This document shows, piece by piece, positions 1 to 8,199 of a DNA stretch of 38,922 nt. This DNA is from an uncultured Actinomycetes bacterium. GTDB taxonomy: Bacteria; Actinomycetota; Acidimicrobiia; Acidimicrobiales; Ilumatobacteraceae. The DNA is taken from positions 1 to 38,922 of the forward strand of contig CALGTP010000631.1 of NCBI GenBank assembly GCA_937902105.1, written 5' to 3'. The notes under the pieces are model-generated. The model did not search any database, was not told the origin of the DNA, and worked only from the letters and a program-made list of their open reading frames with translations. The translations under genes were made by a program, and so were the position numbers. How positions within the stretch are numbered: position 1 is the first letter of the stretch; the number at the start of each line of letters is the position of its first letter.

Positions 1-294
1 ATCAAAGACAGCATTTCCCATGACGTAGGCGGAGACAGCGAATGCTGAACTGGTTGGGTTCAAGCCGTCAGTTTCGGCCTCAACGCCGTAGCGAAGTGTG
101 CCGCCGGCAACGGGACCAGCGGGTGCGTCGGTGCTTGGTGCTTCGCTGGTGGGCGCTTTGGTCCCGGGTGCTTCGGTCCCGCCGCTATCGCTACCGCATG
201 AAGCGGCAATGAAAGCAAAAGTTAGGCCTACTGCTATTGCAGCACGATAACGCCGTGTTTTTGTTATCTGCATAAATTTCCCCTTATTCGTCAT
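1..294 (-). CDS. ABC transporter substrate-binding lipoprotein, family 5 (N-terminal part; gene runs off the window)
   Basis: Only the first 98 codons are present; the rest lies before base 1. The product begins with basic residues (KTRRYR), a hydrophobic stretch and a lipobox-like AASC, so it is probably a secreted lipoprotein. A Ser/Gly/Thr/Pro-rich linker follows, then GGTLRYGVEAETDGLNPTS, which resembles the start of the mature domain in family-5 (peptide/nickel-type) solute-binding proteins. Two in-frame ATGs are possible, at 294 and 273; each has an AAGGG-type ribosome site about six bases upstream, so the start is not settled. The ligand cannot be told from this fragment. The family call rests on a short stretch and is moderately sure; the lipoprotein call is firmer. 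Confidence 0.7.
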   Translation of the reverse strand, partial: MTNKGKFMQITKTRRYRAAIAVGLTFAFIAASCGSDSGGTEAPGTKAPTSEAPSTDAPAGPVAGGTLRYGVEAETDGLNPTSSAFAVSAYVMGNAVFD

Positions 295-448
295 GGAAAT
301 CCCTTTTTGAGACGTCCGTCACTTTGGAGGATAGCACGCCCCTGATCATCAGCGAAGTTCGGCGCTAACGAGTTTCCATATTTGACTTGCTCGACCGATT
401 GATGACTCGCAATTGCTTTTCCGGCGAGGAATACACGAAACTGCATGG

Positions 449-691
449 ATGGCCAACGGACATCGGCGCAGACTTGACGGACTGACGAGGGCTTTACCTC
501 AGCGCTTAAATGCCAATATTCCTGATTTCCTTGTCATTTCCCAATTGCATGATGCAGCGGTTTCACAGAATCGACCGTGTTATCGCGACCCAACCAGCGG
601 ATACAGCGTGTTCACTGCGGCGTTCTTGAGCGACAGGGGTTACTGCTGCGAGAGCGGTTGTCGTCATTGTCCGTTTGAGCCTCTACAGTAA
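449..691 (+). CDS. small DUF5522-like cysteine-rich protein
   Basis: An 80-residue product whose last 40 residues match my recollection of the DUF5522 family: a DPxSGYxVFT segment followed by RGYCCESGCRHCPF at the C-terminus. The CC-x3-C-x2-C cluster suggests metal binding, but no function is established for the family. The N-terminal part is basic and poorly conserved in appearance. The start is uncertain: ATG at 449 is used here, while the frame also opens with TTG at 413, and neither has a convincing ribosome site (a GAGGA at 426-430 is too far from 449). It stands alone between the divergent lipoprotein gene and ppk2, which begins 34 bases downstream on the same strand. The C-terminal motif makes a real gene likely despite the small size. 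Confidence 0.6.
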   Translation: MANGHRRRLDGLTRALPQRLNANIPDFLVISQLHDAAVSQNRPCYRDPTSGYSVFTAAFLSDRGYCCESGCRHCPFEPLQ

Positions 692-725
692 TCTGTGAGT
701 TGTTTGACGGTTTTCGGAGAGATGT

Positions 726-1541
726 ATGACCACTAGCATGATGGCGAAATTTCGTGTCTCGGCTACAAAGCCACTGCAGTTGAGCGCGATCGCAACTGAC
801 GATGACCTGGGATGGGATAAAAGCTCTCAAAAAGGCGAGTTGGAAAAAGTGGTCGGAGAGATGGCTTTTGAGCAGCATCGATTAATGGCCGAGGCCAAGC
901 AGAGTCTGCTGATTGTTCTTCAAGGGCGAGATGCTTCCGGTAAAGATGGGCTGGTTCGACATGTGATGACCGGCATGAACCCTGCCGGAGTGCGGGTCAC
1001 AAGTTTTAAAGTGCCAGCCGGCATTGAAAAACAGCACGATTATTTATGGCGTTGCCATGACTCTTGTCCTGCTCGGGGCGAGGTCGGCGTCTGGAACCGC
1101 AGCCATTATGAAGACATTTTGGTGCCGCGGGTCAAAAACCTTGTCGGCGAGGAAGTGTGGAAGAAGCGTTATCGGCACATTCGCGATTTTGAGCAGATGC
1201 TGGTTGACGAGGGAACGCGAGTACTCAAATTTTATTTGCATGTCTCGCATGACGTTCAGCGGCAAAGACTGCAAAAGCGGATCGATAATCCGGAGCGGAG
1301 TTGGAAGCATGATCCCAGCGATCTTTCCGACCGAGAGATCTGGCCAAAGTATGAGGCGGCCTATGAAGATGTACTGCGTGAGACCTCGCGCCCACATGCC
1401 CCGTGGTATGTCATCCCTGCTGACGTGAAATGGGTCCGAGATTTAGCCGTTGCGAAAATTATCCTGAAGACGTTGCAGGAAATGGACCCTAAAGTTCCAG
1501 TTCCTAGCAAAGACCTCAAAAAAATCATCGTTCCGGAGTGA
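726..1541 (+). CDS. ppk2: polyphosphate:nucleotide phosphotransferase, PPK2 family
   Basis: PPK2 enzymes transfer phosphate between polyphosphate and nucleotides in the cytoplasm, usually making ATP or GTP from the mono- or diphosphate. The 271-residue product has the family's Walker A motif GRDASGKDG (about residues 67-75), the WNRSHYEDILVPRV segment (Walker B/lid region) and the C-terminal HAPWYVIPADVKW block. Length and motifs fit the single-domain group that includes the polyphosphate:AMP/ADP enzymes, but the substrate class cannot be fixed by eye. The ATG at 726 has GGAGAG four bases upstream. It is not tightly coupled to its neighbours, with about 100 bases before the next gene. Confidence 0.9.
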   Translation: MTTSMMAKFRVSATKPLQLSAIATDDDLGWDKSSQKGELEKVVGEMAFEQHRLMAEAKQSLLIVLQGRDASGKDGLVRHVMTGMNPAGVRVTSFKVPAGIEKQHDYLWRCHDSCPARGEVGVWNRSHYEDILVPRVKNLVGEEVWKKRYRHIRDFEQMLVDEGTRVLKFYLHVSHDVQRQRLQKRIDNPERSWKHDPSDLSDREIWPKYEAAYEDVLRETSRPHAPWYVIPADVKWVRDLAVAKIILKTLQEMDPKVPVPSKDLKKIIVPE

Positions 1542-1648
1542 GCGAAGGTCTTTTGTAGTTATCTGACTAATAGGGCGCAGCAAGGGTCGAGCGTCTACAT
1601 TTGTTCACGAGGGGGCCGAACGGGCTCACAGCACTCTGAAAGGCCGAC

Positions 1649-2146
1649 GTGTCGAACCAACGTGAAATTATGACTTGGGAGATTTTCGGCGAGGCTTCGC
1701 GAGCGTTGGCGCAAATGGTTGCCGAAGACGGATACGACCCCGACATGATTCTCTCGATTGCTAGGGGCGGGCTCTTAATTGGGGGAGCGCTGGGATATTC
1801 GCTAGCCGTCAAAAATGTGTACACCATGAATGTGGAGTTTTATACAGGTGTCGATGAGCGGCTCGAAGTTCCGCGTATTCTTCCCCCCGCTCCCGACTTT
1901 GTGGACCTTGGTGACGCCAAGATTCTGATTGCTGATGATGTGGCCGATACTGGTCACACATTGCGCAGCGTGCAGAAGTTCTGTGAAGGCAAGGTCGGCG
2001 AAGTGCGCACAGCGGTTCTCTATGAAAAGTCGCACTCTGTCGTGCAAGCAGATTACGCATGGAAGAAAACAGATATGTGGATCAACTTCCCGTGGAGCGA
2101 TAAAGATCCTTTCATCGTCCGCGAAGGTCATGTGCGCGACGCCTGA
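1649..2146 (+). CDS. PRPP-dependent phosphoribosyltransferase (purine salvage type)
   Basis: A type I phosphoribosyltransferase of 165 residues. The PRPP-binding signature is VLIADDV-like: KILIADDVADTGHTL at about residues 90-104, preceded by the ARGGL loop near residue 39. This architecture belongs to the hypoxanthine/xanthine/guanine family, which joins a purine base to PRPP; which base is used is not evident. The C-terminal region carries TDMWINFPWS, where aromatic residues would stack on the base. The GTG start at 1649 is chosen because AAAGG lies about five bases upstream; an ATG at 1670 is the alternative. It is convergent with the ABC transporter genes. The fold is certain, the exact substrate is not. 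Confidence 0.85.
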   Translation: MSNQREIMTWEIFGEASRALAQMVAEDGYDPDMILSIARGGLLIGGALGYSLAVKNVYTMNVEFYTGVDERLEVPRILPPAPDFVDLGDAKILIADDVADTGHTLRSVQKFCEGKVGEVRTAVLYEKSHSVVQADYAWKKTDMWINFPWSDKDPFIVREGHVRDA

Positions 2147-2177
2147 GTAAAAGACTCTAGGAGCGACTGCTTTTACT
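2146..2177. terminator. candidate bidirectional terminator between convergent genes
   Basis: A perfect 8-base inverted repeat, AGTAAAAG at 2146-2153 and CTTTTACT at 2170-2177, sits between the convergent phosphoribosyltransferase and ABC binding-protein genes. Its first base is the final A of the upstream gene's stop codon. The stem is AT-rich and the loop is 16 bases, so it is weaker than a classical intrinsic terminator. The position between two gene ends is the main support. Confidence 0.35.
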
Positions 2178-2189
2178 GAATATGAAACT

Positions 2190-3308
2190 TCAGCGCCCAG
2201 GCGCTCCCTGGCAATAATCGTTGGTGTAGACCGACGAAACATCGTCGGTAATCTCCACACCTTGAGATGCATATATCGGTTGCAAAATTTTGTAGAGATC
2301 TTGAACTTTTGTCTCATCGAAAGAGCAGTACGTTCCATCTGGGCTATTCGCCCCAATATTTTTTTCGTCTAATAGCTGCAAGCCGGCCGAGTTGAGTTCT
2401 GCACTGAGACTCCAAAAGCCGTCGTACTCTTCGTTGATCTCAATCATCCTGTCGGTGATGGGAGTTGGATTGTTGTAGAAGTCCACCCATGCTTGTTGCA
2501 TTTTTGGAACTAGCAACTTTAGGCACGCATCAAGTTCCGTGGCTCGGCTTTTGAGCATCGTGATTGTTGCTGGATAGTTGTCAAAACCAAGTTCAGAGAC
2601 AGTAAAAAATGAAACATCTGCTGGCCCTCCGTCCTTCCAGAGAATGTCATTTTCATATTTGTAGATTTCGTTGGTGGCAAATCCTTGTTGCAAAATGGAG
2701 CCACCTTTGCTCACCCATGTGGCGTCGGAACCGTTGTAACTTGGGTCGCTTTGCTCTGGCGTCAGGTAACCCTTATCGATCATGAAGTCGATATAGGACA
2801 GGCCTGGAAAGTGCACGAAGGAGGCACCACTGGCAGCGATGTCGGATGGAGTCTTGATTGCGAACTGAGTTGGATCCCACATCAGCATTTGAGGATCTTG
2901 ATCAAGAGTTTTGGCGATAGCAACCAGCGGAAGAGCGGCAGAGTCTTTGATCAGGTCAGCAATTCCGATGAAAGCCATATCAGCTTCCCCGTCAACGAGG
3001 ACAGAACTGTTCTGCTTATCAAAGTTTTTTGTGAGAATTTCTACTTCTTGTAATCCACCGACTGCGTATTGCTGCTGCACCGGACCGGAGTAAGAGACAC
3101 TGTTCTTGTCAGCGGTGCCAGAGGGCCCGATCAACTGATATGTGCCACCGTGTTCAAGTTCTGGAAACCAATCTGTCTGAATGCTTAATTTGGCTGGGCA
3201 GACTTCCGTAGTCGGGTCTGTCTTCTCGCTCTTATCCGAGCTACATGCCACAAAAATAGAAGTAAGGCTAAAGAGTGAAATTAATGCGGTGACACGTCGG
3301 GGGGACAT
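2190..3308 (-). CDS. NMT1/ThiY-like ABC transporter substrate-binding lipoprotein
   Basis: The 372-residue product begins MSPRRVTALISLFSLTSIF and has a lipobox ending VAC, so it is an exported lipoprotein that captures the substrate for the importer encoded just upstream. The mature start (LSIQTDWFPELEHGGTYQL) resembles NMT1/THI5-type binding proteins, which serve nitrate, sulfonate, riboflavin or thiamine-pyrimidine transporters. The ligand is not identifiable. The frame extends upstream to 3347, but ATG 3308 has a strong AAAGGAG five bases before it and a clean signal peptide directly after, so I use it. It is the last gene of a three-gene set: ATPase, permease, binding protein. Confidence 0.85.
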   Translation of the reverse strand: MSPRRVTALISLFSLTSIFVACSSDKSEKTDPTTEVCPAKLSIQTDWFPELEHGGTYQLIGPSGTADKNSVSYSGPVQQQYAVGGLQEVEILTKNFDKQNSSVLVDGEADMAFIGIADLIKDSAALPLVAIAKTLDQDPQMLMWDPTQFAIKTPSDIAASGASFVHFPGLSYIDFMIDKGYLTPEQSDPSYNGSDATWVSKGGSILQQGFATNEIYKYENDILWKDGGPADVSFFTVSELGFDNYPATITMLKSRATELDACLKLLVPKMQQAWVDFYNNPTPITDRMIEINEEYDGFWSLSAELNSAGLQLLDEKNIGANSPDGTYCSFDETKVQDLYKILQPIYASQGVEITDDVSSVYTNDYCQGAPGR

Positions 3309-3356
3309 GATTCTCCTTTGGTTACAGCAGACTTTAGCGGGATGCATAGAAGTCGG

Positions 3357-4172
3357 CTAATCCTTATCGTGCCAATCCCTGATGGCGCGGGTTGTGACCC
3401 ACCCGACAAGGAGAAACATCAACACTCCGAAGATAGAAGCCGTGATCGTGCCAGCGAACATCTCTGGTCGTTCAATTGACTTTTGCTGTCGGGTGCGGAT
3501 GTAATACCCGATTCCTTTTTCCCCTTTAACAAAAAAGAAATCTGCGACGACTGAACCAATGACCGCACTACCCGATGCGATTCGGATGCCAGTCATCAGT
3601 GATGGTAATGCGCTGGGAAGTTCAAGGCGCCATAACCGAGTCCGACGAGAGACGTGACTGAGAGTGAAGAGGTCGTGATGCATCTGGTCGGTTGATTGGA
3701 GACCGAACAAAGTGTTGGTGATCACGGGAAAGATAGCGATCAGAACTGTGACGACTAGACGCACGCCCAGTTCCTCGCCGAACAACTGGGTGAGAAGAGG
3801 AGTGATCGCCAGGATGGGAACCGTCTGCAGGACGACGGCGTAGGGGAACAGAGCTCGTTCAACGCTTCTGGAAAGGTTCATCAGCACGGCTAGTGCTATG
3901 CCGAGAGTTATTGCGATGGACAGTCCCAAGATCGTGACCTTGACTGTTGGCCACATGTAGCCAAGAATCGGTCGCAGCCCGTTGACTTTGTCTGTCACTG
4001 GCATGAAACCATCGGTGATAATTTCGTGCGGGTAGGGCAGAGCATTGCGCCGTTGCACGGGATTGTCGTAGTTGAATTTGGCGTAGAGGTACCACAGCGC
4101 GATGAAGCAGGCGAATGTCGCCATCGGGAGCAAGGTATTGACCCGCAGGGATGGTCGGCGAATTCTGTTCAT
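3357..4172 (-). CDS. ABC transporter permease (SsuC/TauC/NitT-like)
   Basis: A 271-residue inner-membrane protein with about six hydrophobic segments (for example around residues 14-30, 72-92, 104-120, 130-148 and 240-260). The cytoplasmic EAA-type loop that docks the ATPase is recognisable around DLFTLSHVSRRTRLWRLELP, followed by LMTGIRIASGSAVIGSVVADF. This is the layout of permeases for nitrate, sulfonate, taurine or pyrimidine-precursor importers. Its ATG overlaps the stop of the ATPase gene by four bases (ATGA), indicating translational coupling. The binding-protein gene follows 48 bases later. Substrate unknown. Confidence 0.9.
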   Translation of the reverse strand: MNRIRRPSLRVNTLLPMATFACFIALWYLYAKFNYDNPVQRRNALPYPHEIITDGFMPVTDKVNGLRPILGYMWPTVKVTILGLSIAITLGIALAVLMNLSRSVERALFPYAVVLQTVPILAITPLLTQLFGEELGVRLVVTVLIAIFPVITNTLFGLQSTDQMHHDLFTLSHVSRRTRLWRLELPSALPSLMTGIRIASGSAVIGSVVADFFFVKGEKGIGYYIRTRQQKSIERPEMFAGTITASIFGVLMFLLVGWVTTRAIRDWHDKD

Positions 4173-4927
4173 GAATGAGCGACCTTCAGATCGGCGCTGA
4201 TTTTTCCACAGATCTCAGCAAAATCACTTTGATAACGAATGTCTGGATGGCGCGGGTATGAGAAGTCAACTGCGTGTTCAGCGATAATGCGTCCAGGTCG
4301 CGCCGACATCACGAGTACTCGAGTTGATAAAAAGACCGCTTCTTGGATGCTGTGGGTAATAAATAATGAAGCAAAATGTTGATTTTGAAAGAGATGTAAT
4401 AACTCATCGTTGAGGTGTTCGCGAGTGATTTCATCCAAGGCAGCGAAGGGCTCATCGAAAAGGAAAAGGTTTGGTTGCAGAACTAAGGATCGGGCCAGTG
4501 AACAGCGCATTTTCATTCCGCCAGAAAGTTGTTTTGGGTATTTGTCTTCGTGTCCCGTGAGGTTGACAAGTCCGATAGCCGCATTGGCTGCTTTTTGCCG
4601 AGAAGGTTTGTCCATCCCAGCCAGCTCGGCATTTAACTCAACATTTCGTCGCACGGTGCGCCAAGGCAACAATGTTGGATCCTGGAACACGTAGCCAAGG
4701 CTTGTGCGATCTACGTCGCAGAGCCCTTGTGTCTGAGCCAGCAGTCCAGATGCGAGTCGTAAAAGAGTGCTCTTGCCACAACCTGAGGGTCCCACAATGG
4801 TGACGAATTCGCCGGATTGAATGTTGAGATTGACATTCTCCAAGGCCTGAGTGCCGTCCGCAAAGGTCAACGAAATATTCGTCATTCTCAATGCTGAATC
4901 TGACATCTCATCAGCGATGGGGGGCAT
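4169..4927 (-). CDS. ABC transporter ATP-binding protein (SsuB/TauB/NitT-like)
   Basis: A 252-residue nucleotide-binding subunit with all expected motifs in order: Walker A GPSGCGKST (about residues 45-53), Q-loop YVFQDPTLLPWRTVRRN, signature LSGGMKMRCSLARSL, Walker B LFLFDEPFAALD and the switch His in ITHSIQEAV. The FQDPTLLPW sequence is typical of ATPases for sulfonate, taurine, nitrate or thiamine-precursor import. It is the first gene of the operon and overlaps the permease gene by four bases. ATG 4927 is used; ATG 4906 (MSDSALRMTN) is an equally possible start. Confidence 0.9.
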   Translation of the reverse strand: MPPIADEMSDSALRMTNISLTFADGTQALENVNLNIQSGEFVTIVGPSGCGKSTLLRLASGLLAQTQGLCDVDRTSLGYVFQDPTLLPWRTVRRNVELNAELAGMDKPSRQKAANAAIGLVNLTGHEDKYPKQLSGGMKMRCSLARSLVLQPNLFLFDEPFAALDEITREHLNDELLHLFQNQHFASLFITHSIQEAVFLSTRVLVMSARPGRIIAEHAVDFSYPRHPDIRYQSDFAEICGKISADLKVAHS

Positions 4928-5015
4928 GCCTTAAACCTTAGTTTGAGTGGCGATGATTGTTTGATCTACCAAACTATTTGCCCTCAACACCAGCAGATCG
5001 GCTCAGGCAATGGGC

Positions 5016-5777
5016 TCATTGCCTCCACAAATTGTGTTTCTGTAGCACTTCTCGAAGAACCAGTGATTGGTCGGTCATGATGCCTTGGACGCCGAGGCTG
5101 ATCAACTCCTCCATCGTGGCGACGTCGTCGATTGTCCAGACGTGCACAGGTTGACCGTTGTGTGTGGCCTTGGCAAGGGTTCGTTCATTGACCACCGTCA
5201 GCGGACCTTGGCGCATTGGAACCTGAAAGCATGAGGGTTCCTTCGGCGGCAAACCCATCACCCACAGGGCAACCTCGCGCGGACTTGCGCCGGTGCAGAC
5301 ATCGCTCCCAAAACTGTTGCGGATATTTTTGATTCGTTGATGGCTGAAAGATCCGATACAGACTCTGGTGAGGGCATCGGCACTTTTCAGCACTGCGATC
5401 AGGGGGTTGACACAGGCATCGCTTTTGGCATCAATGTTGAATTTGGTTCCGGGAAACTCCTCAAGTAATTCTGCGAGTAGGGGAATCGGTTCCTTGCCAT
5501 CGACTCGCATCTGAGAAACCTCTTGCCAACTGACATCACTGATACGCATTTGGTGACCGCAGGTACGCAGCAGATCGTTGTCATGGAAGGCCACAAGTAC
5601 GCCATCTGCTGTCAGTTGTACATCGGTCTCCAGATAGTCATATCCGAGACTGACGGCATGACGAAAACTCGCCAGAGTGTTTTCGGGAAGGGAATCGGTT
5701 CCGCCGCGATGAGCGAAAGCGATGAACTGATCGGAAAGATGAGGTTCGAGGTACGGATGGTGGTGAGCGAGACGCAT
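5016..5777 (-). CDS. glycerophosphodiester phosphodiesterase family protein
   Basis: GDPD enzymes hydrolyse glycerophosphodiesters, released when phospholipids are deacylated, to glycerol 3-phosphate and an alcohol. The 253-residue product shows the family pattern: FAHRGG near residues 21-26, PENT, a metal-binding ETDV, TADGVLVAFHDNDLLRT, FNIDAKS, and a C-terminal VHVWTIDD followed by GVQGIMTD. There is no signal peptide, so it is probably cytoplasmic. It begins 19 bases after the stop of the acyl-CoA ligase gene on the same strand, which suggests joint transcription and a role in recycling lipid head groups and acyl chains. A second, clearly different GDPD gene lies at 28.9 kb. Confidence 0.9.
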   Translation of the reverse strand: MRLAHHHPYLEPHLSDQFIAFAHRGGTDSLPENTLASFRHAVSLGYDYLETDVQLTADGVLVAFHDNDLLRTCGHQMRISDVSWQEVSQMRVDGKEPIPLLAELLEEFPGTKFNIDAKSDACVNPLIAVLKSADALTRVCIGSFSHQRIKNIRNSFGSDVCTGASPREVALWVMGLPPKEPSCFQVPMRQGPLTVVNERTLAKATHNGQPVHVWTIDDVATMEELISLGVQGIMTDQSLVLREVLQKHNLWRQ

Positions 5778-5796
5778 ATCTCAAAATGCAGAGGCC

Positions 5797-7347
5797 CTAG
5801 ATAGAGCGCCCGGCATCCTTCCAGTACTCATCTTTGAGCAAGCGCTTGTACAACTTGCCAGTGGGATGACGCGGTAGTTCAAGACGAAAGTCAACACTTC
5901 GCGGGCATTTGATATCCGCTAATTGTGAACGACAGTAGGCGATCAATTCTTTTTCTAAAGCCTTCGCCTCCTCGGGAGTGCTAGGCATAGTGACTGGTTG
6001 AACAACCGCTTTGACTTCTTCACCGAAGTCCTCGTTAGGTACACCAAAGACAGCGACATCGATGATCTTGGGATGAGTGACTAAGGCATTCTCAGCTTCT
6101 TGCGGATAAATATTGACTCCACCCGAAATGATCATGTATGCCTTGCGGTCAGTGAGGTACAAGAATAAATCATCGTCCAAGTAACCGACATCGCCTAAAG
6201 TGCTCCAACCTTTTGGATGTCGCGAATTTCTCGTCTTCTCGGCGTCATTGTGGTATTCAAAAGTCCCCCCGCCTTCAAAGAAAATGGTTCCACTTTCAAA
6301 GTGTGGCAAGTCCTGTCCTTCTTCGCCACAGATGTGCAGTGTGCATCCAATACCGACTCCGACAGTTCCCTCATGAGCCAACCACATTCTGCTGTCGCAG
6401 TAGACAAAGCCATTACCTTCGGTGCCCGCGTAGTACTCATGAATAATCGGACCGAACCACTCGATCATTTGCTTTTTTACTGGTATCGGACATGGGGCTG
6501 CAGCATGTATGACAGCTTGCAAACTTGAAACGTCGTACTTGCTGCGCACGGCGATATCGGTTTTGAGTAAGCGAACAAACATGGTCGGGACGACCTGCGT
6601 GTGAGTGACCTGATTGTCGTCAATGGCTGCCAGAAATTGCTGCGGATCGAATTGAGCCATCACGACCGCAGTGCAGCCGATAGCCTGGGCTCCCATCGTC
6701 CAACGTAACGGTGCGGCGTGGTACATCGGTGCAGGGGAAAGATAAACGCTGTCTTGTGTGACACCAAAAAGCTTTCCCATGGTTGGAGCAATGGCTGTTG
6801 GTGCACCGTCAAGGGGTAAATTCTCGAATGTTTTCGAGATGCCTTTGGGCATACCAGTGGTCCCAGAGGAATAGAGCATGTCAGCGCCTGCGATGCGGTT
6901 CGGGAGCGCCGCACTTGATTGTTGAGATACGGCTTCTTCGTAGCTCTCATATCCGGGGATCGGCCCATCCAGCATCAAGCGCAACGAAACACCAGGTGTG
7001 CCAGTCAAGATTTCGGCAGCCTGCTCAGCCTTGTAGCGAGAAGTGATGAAGGCTTTGGCGCTGCAGTCGTTCAAGATGTACGTCAACTCCGCGCTCGTGA
7101 GTCGTGAAGAAGTCGCGGTGTAAATCACGCCTGCGAAATGGCAACCCCATAGGACTTCGAGATAGCGGTCATGGTTTTCCATGCACAGGGCTACATGGTC
7201 TCCGGGTTGCAATCCAACTGAGCGCAATAGATGTGAAAGGCGGTTGGCGGCTTCGTTTAATTCAGCGAAGGTCTGCGTGTAACCAGAGCCAGGGACGACT
7301 AAAGCGAGTTTGTCGGGTGTATTGGCGGCGTGGTCTCCGATATGCAT
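5797..7347 (-). CDS. AMP-forming acyl-CoA synthetase (fatty-acid CoA ligase family)
   Basis: Activates a carboxylic acid to its acyl-adenylate and then to the CoA thioester. The 516-residue product has the adenylate-forming P-loop YSSGTTGMPKG (about residues 158-168), a YYAGTEG block, the WSTLGDVGYLDDD hinge motif, TDRKAYMIISGGVNIYP, and a C-terminal PTGKLYKRLLKD that contains the catalytic lysine. This resembles actinobacterial FadD/CaiC-like ligases; the acid cannot be named from sequence. It precedes the phosphodiesterase gene in the same direction. Its start lies 32 bases from that of the divergent SirB1-like gene, so promoters for both must fit in that short gap. Confidence 0.9.
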   Translation of the reverse strand: MHIGDHAANTPDKLALVVPGSGYTQTFAELNEAANRLSHLLRSVGLQPGDHVALCMENHDRYLEVLWGCHFAGVIYTATSSRLTSAELTYILNDCSAKAFITSRYKAEQAAEILTGTPGVSLRLMLDGPIPGYESYEEAVSQQSSAALPNRIAGADMLYSSGTTGMPKGISKTFENLPLDGAPTAIAPTMGKLFGVTQDSVYLSPAPMYHAAPLRWTMGAQAIGCTAVVMAQFDPQQFLAAIDDNQVTHTQVVPTMFVRLLKTDIAVRSKYDVSSLQAVIHAAAPCPIPVKKQMIEWFGPIIHEYYAGTEGNGFVYCDSRMWLAHEGTVGVGIGCTLHICGEEGQDLPHFESGTIFFEGGGTFEYHNDAEKTRNSRHPKGWSTLGDVGYLDDDLFLYLTDRKAYMIISGGVNIYPQEAENALVTHPKIIDVAVFGVPNEDFGEEVKAVVQPVTMPSTPEEAKALEKELIAYCRSQLADIKCPRSVDFRLELPRHPTGKLYKRLLKDEYWKDAGRSI

Positions 7348-7379
7348 GTTCTTGACATTAGTGCGATTACCCTTTGCTC

Positions 7380-8099
7380 ATGGAGTCGTCACAGGGTGGG
7401 TCGCAATGGGCGATTGGCAGATTTCGCGAAATGGTGAGCCAAGGTGGAGCTCTTGCGCTCGATGAGATGTCTTTTTTGATCACAGCGGCTATTTTGAATG
7501 ACGAAAATTTTGATCTCATCGGGCAGATGGCTCGCTTGGATGAGATCGCAGCATCTGTTCCATCCCCAACCGTGGCGGGGATCGCCACGTACCTCTTTAG
7601 TGGACCCGACGCTTTCGTCGCCAACAGGGCTGAGTATTACGACCCGGATAATTCCCTGTTATCACGCGTCATTGACCGCCACGCTGGTATCCCGATCACG
7701 CTCTCGATTGTTTTGATTGAAGTGGCGCGTCGACTTGGGGTGCCTCTCGTGGGTGTCGCGATGCCAGGGCATTTTTTGGTTGGGGTTCCCGAGGTACAGG
7801 GCAATATTCCACAAACCTTTGTGGACCCCTTCGGCGGCGGGGCGGTTATTGATGAGCAGGGCTGCGAGAGAATCTTCCACGCTTTAACTGGCTCGCAACA
7901 GACTTTTGATCGCCTCTTTCTCAGTGCCACCCATCCAATGGCGGTTATTGAACGGATGCTCAATAACTTGAAGGCAATTTATGTTTATCAACGAGATATC
8001 GCTGCGTTGAGGTCGGTGATGTGTCTGAGATCCTGTTTTCCAGGCTTGGGTGCGGCTGAAGCCGATGAGTTCAGGCGTTTGATGGCCCCACTCAACTGA
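7380..8099 (+). CDS. SirB1-like protein of the transglutaminase-like superfamily
   Basis: A 239-residue protein related to the SirB1 N-terminal (Transglut_core2) domain: an N-terminal helical part, then NSLLSRVIDRHAGIPITLSIVLIEVARRLGVPLVGVAMPGHFLVGV, the conserved core of this family (residues about 97-140), and a VDPFGGG turn. The usual transglutaminase catalytic cysteine is not evident there, as is common in the family. The function of such proteins is not firmly established. ATG 7380 is used; the frame also has TTG at 7374. No ribosome site is visible in the short divergent gap, so the message may be leaderless. Confidence 0.8.
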   Translation: MESSQGGSQWAIGRFREMVSQGGALALDEMSFLITAAILNDENFDLIGQMARLDEIAASVPSPTVAGIATYLFSGPDAFVANRAEYYDPDNSLLSRVIDRHAGIPITLSIVLIEVARRLGVPLVGVAMPGHFLVGVPEVQGNIPQTFVDPFGGGAVIDEQGCERIFHALTGSQQTFDRLFLSATHPMAVIERMLNNLKAIYVYQRDIAALRSVMCLRSCFPGLGAAEADEFRRLMAPLN

Positions 8100-8199
8100 T
8101 AGTGCGTGGCAGATTTGCTGTGCAATCTCGCCGTAACAACCGAGTGTCGCTAGTTTAAGAGGTAGGGGTATTCGTATTTTTAATGCAGGGAGCGCAAAA

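Noticed and set aside
1802-2356. A 184-codon minus-strand frame across the phosphoribosyltransferase gene
   Set aside because: It overlaps a well-supported gene and the end of the ABC binding-protein gene, and its translation has no recognisable domain.
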